Origin: Clostridiales bacterium
Lineage (GTDB): Bacteria > Bacillota > Clostridia > Oscillospirales > Oscillospiraceae
Assembly: GCA_004557655.1 (NCBI GenBank)
Contig: SFGJ01000036.1
Location: 1-11,180 of the forward strand
Reading direction: 5' to 3'
Length of the DNA stretch: 11,180 nt
Below are positions 10,267-11,180 of the stretch, in pieces (position 1 is the stretch's first letter; each line of letters opens with the position of its first letter). The notes below the pieces were generated by a model, which was given only the letters and a program-made list of their open reading frames with translations, was not told where the DNA came from and ran no database searches. The translations under genes and the position numbers were made by a program.

Positions 10267-10755
10267 ATGACCAAGACCAAGATTGTGTATCAGAAGCACG
10301 GCAATGGCGAACGCTATGCAGGGCTTACCCTCACGCAGGTCGCAAAGGCTATGTGGAGTGTGTGGAAGAAACTGCCCGGCGACAACACGAGGCAGGTGTC
10401 GGTGGACTTCGCCTCCGACACTGACGAGAAGGACGAAGTGTCAAACCACCACGGACTGCTCTTGCAGGCACCCTTTGACAGCCCGATCCTAATCACCGGT
10501 GCCTATGGCGGATATGACTTCGGTTCTGCGGAGCTTGTTGAAGCCGAGGACGAGTTGCACTACGGAACCGATTGGAAGGACGATTATCCCGATATGACGA
10601 GGAACGAGGCCGTCCTGCAAAAGTCCCTTGAAGGCATCTTGTGGGACGAATGGAAGGACGCGGATGGACTTCTGTGGTGCGAGGTCAAGGGGTGCATTGA
10701 AACTTACCTTGAAACCCTGCCCGAGGACGAACTTGAAGTAATCAACAATTTTTAG
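10267..10755 (+). CDS. Acidic hypothetical protein, 162 aa
   Basis: ATG 10267 lies 7 nt after AAAGGAG (10253-10259). The frame is open upstream through E20, but the RBS decides the start. The first 35 residues are basic with a helix (TLTQVAKAMWSVWKKL). The rest is acidic. It contains Trp-rich helices (GILWDEWKDADGLLWCEVKGCIETYLETL) and a Gly/Tyr turn (GAYGGYDFGSAELV) near residues 78-90. Two cysteines are close together in the C-terminal third. No signal peptide. Family not recognised. Its 3' UTR shares repeat C with the radC-like gene. Confidence 0.79.
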   Translation: MTKTKIVYQKHGNGERYAGLTLTQVAKAMWSVWKKLPGDNTRQVSVDFASDTDEKDEVSNHHGLLLQAPFDSPILITGAYGGYDFGSAELVEAEDELHYGTDWKDDYPDMTRNEAVLQKSLEGILWDEWKDADGLLWCEVKGCIETYLETLPEDELEVINNF

Positions 10756-10771
10756 CAACTCCGAATGAACA
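10756..10771 (+). repeat. 3' UTR repeat C, copy 2
   Basis: CAACTCCGAATGAACA directly follows the stop codon. It is the partner of 6086-6103. The following AT-rich stretch and the GCCCAGTGCCCACCG junction into E also match. Confidence 0.75.
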
Positions 10772-10772
10772 G

Positions 10773-10808
10773 CCGCTATGGGGAGCAATTCCCCCTAGCG
10801 GTGTTTTT
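10773..10808 (+). terminator. Intrinsic terminator
   Basis: CCGCTA (10773-10778) pairs with TAGCGG (10796-10801) around an inner GGGG/CCCC, followed by TGTTTTT. Confidence 0.85.
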
Positions 10809-10840
10809 GTAAATTTTATTTTTCATTTTTTGCCCAGTGC

Positions 10841-10893
10841 CCACCGTGTATCCGGTGTGCCCCTAGAGATGGCACCCGGTGGCACATCGTGGG
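10841..10893 (+). promoter_or_regulatory. E element copy 21
   Basis: Mixed copy: the ATC arm faces GGC, so 10-43 is A-C mismatched and 11-42 is a wobble. Like copy 7 it may be a recombinant of two subtypes. Tail ATGTTCATTC, RBS AAGGAG at 10908-10913. Confidence 0.87.
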
Positions 10894-10920
10894 GATGTTC
10901 ATTCAACAAGGAGTTCAACT

Positions 10921-11180
10921 ATGGTATTCTTTACACTTGAAATCACGATGGGTCTCTTTGACACCACTACCGCTTACGAGGAACGGGAACCTCACACGGA
11001 CAGATATTCGTTCAGCGGTGAAACCATTCCCGAAATCGTGGCGAAGGTGAAAAGGACACTAGGCGATGACCCATCTTGGACGGAAACCGCCTCCATTGTC
11101 CTCTACTACAATTCCACGGCCTGCACGGGCTATCTCAAGGCGTGGCACAATATCGGACGTGACAGCATGACACGAATCGT
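10921..11180 (+). CDS. Hypothetical protein, partial (86 codons, continues past the window)
   Basis: ATG 10921 lies 7 nt after AAGGAG. The frame is open to the window end. The N-terminus is beta-like (MVFFTLEITMGLFD), followed by a polar segment, a helix (IPEIVAKVKRTLG) and another strand (ASIVLYYNS), suggesting a small alpha/beta fold. One Cys near residue 68. No signal peptide. The family cannot be judged from this part. Confidence 0.75.
   Translation, partial: MVFFTLEITMGLFDTTTAYEEREPHTDRYSFSGETIPEIVAKVKRTLGDDPSWTETASIVLYYNSTACTGYLKAWHNIGRDSMTRI

Noticed and set aside
511..10880. Sigma-54 promoter from TGGCAC in E
   Set aside because: TGGCAC is part of the P2 3' strand. The required GC at -12 (TTGCA-like) is missing at the right distance, and copies 1, 8, 9 and 17 lack TGGCAC.
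486..10893. Integron attC sites
   Set aside because: Small one-way cassettes and folded repeats look similar, but there is no paired RYYYAAC...GTTRRRY around the fold. GTTCAAC occurs only on one side, and E lies right before the RBS as a 5' leader would.
486..10893. CRISPR array
   Set aside because: Repeats are separated by 280 to 800 bp of coding sequence of variable length, not short spacers, and no cas genes are present.

Overview
The window reads as an accessory region of a large mobile replicon, most likely a tailed phage, with a phage-plasmid or megaplasmid as alternatives. Every supported gene is on the + strand. Nearly all are short (9 to 227 aa), most have no recognisable family, and each sits behind a strong AAAGGAG-type ribosome binding site. 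No structural, replication or conjugation gene is present, so phage versus plasmid cannot be settled here. Base composition is close to balanced and the standard code is used (TAA, TAG and TGA stops). The host cannot be named; the strong Shine-Dalgarno use argues against Bacteroidetes. Recognisable products are one RadC/JAB-domain protein (5500-6081) and two SpoVG-family proteins (6700-7182 and 9115-9588).

The dominant feature is a 53-nt element, called 'E' here. I count 21 full copies and one truncated copy, all on the + strand, one about every 530 bp. Twenty copies lie just upstream of an ORF and one lies upstream of a structured noncoding RNA candidate. The core has no indels through position 51. 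Positions 1-9 (CCACCGTGT) and 44-51 (ACATCGTG) are essentially invariant. The bases between the arms change in a compensatory way, which predicts an outer stem P1 (E1-12 with E41-52) capped by an inner hairpin P2 (E17-21 with E31-35). Most copies continue into a conserved GTTCA tail and then the ribosome binding site. This looks like an undescribed structured 5' leader, antiterminator, or hairpin-promoter family.

Layout: 1-80 no clear feature; 81-464 E1, then a structured RNA candidate with a tRNA-like 3' domain and a terminator; 486-5374 eleven cassettes of unknown genes; 5422-6081 the radC-like cassette; 6162-7313 a small unknown gene, spoVG copy 1 and a 9-codon ORF; 7338-8042 a two-gene unit; 8071-8965 two unknown genes; 8952-9721 a 42-aa ORF, spoVG copy 2 behind a truncated E, and a second copy of the 9-codon ORF; 9745-11180 three more cassettes, the last cut by the window end.

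Most cassettes have the order E, RBS, ORF, hairpin or terminator, like phage 'morons'. Several intergenic segments (hairpin plus E) are nearly identical but sit between unrelated genes. This resembles the promoter/stem-loop (PeSL) shuffling cassettes of T4-type phages. The genes do not form a metabolic pathway; what links them is the shared regulatory element.
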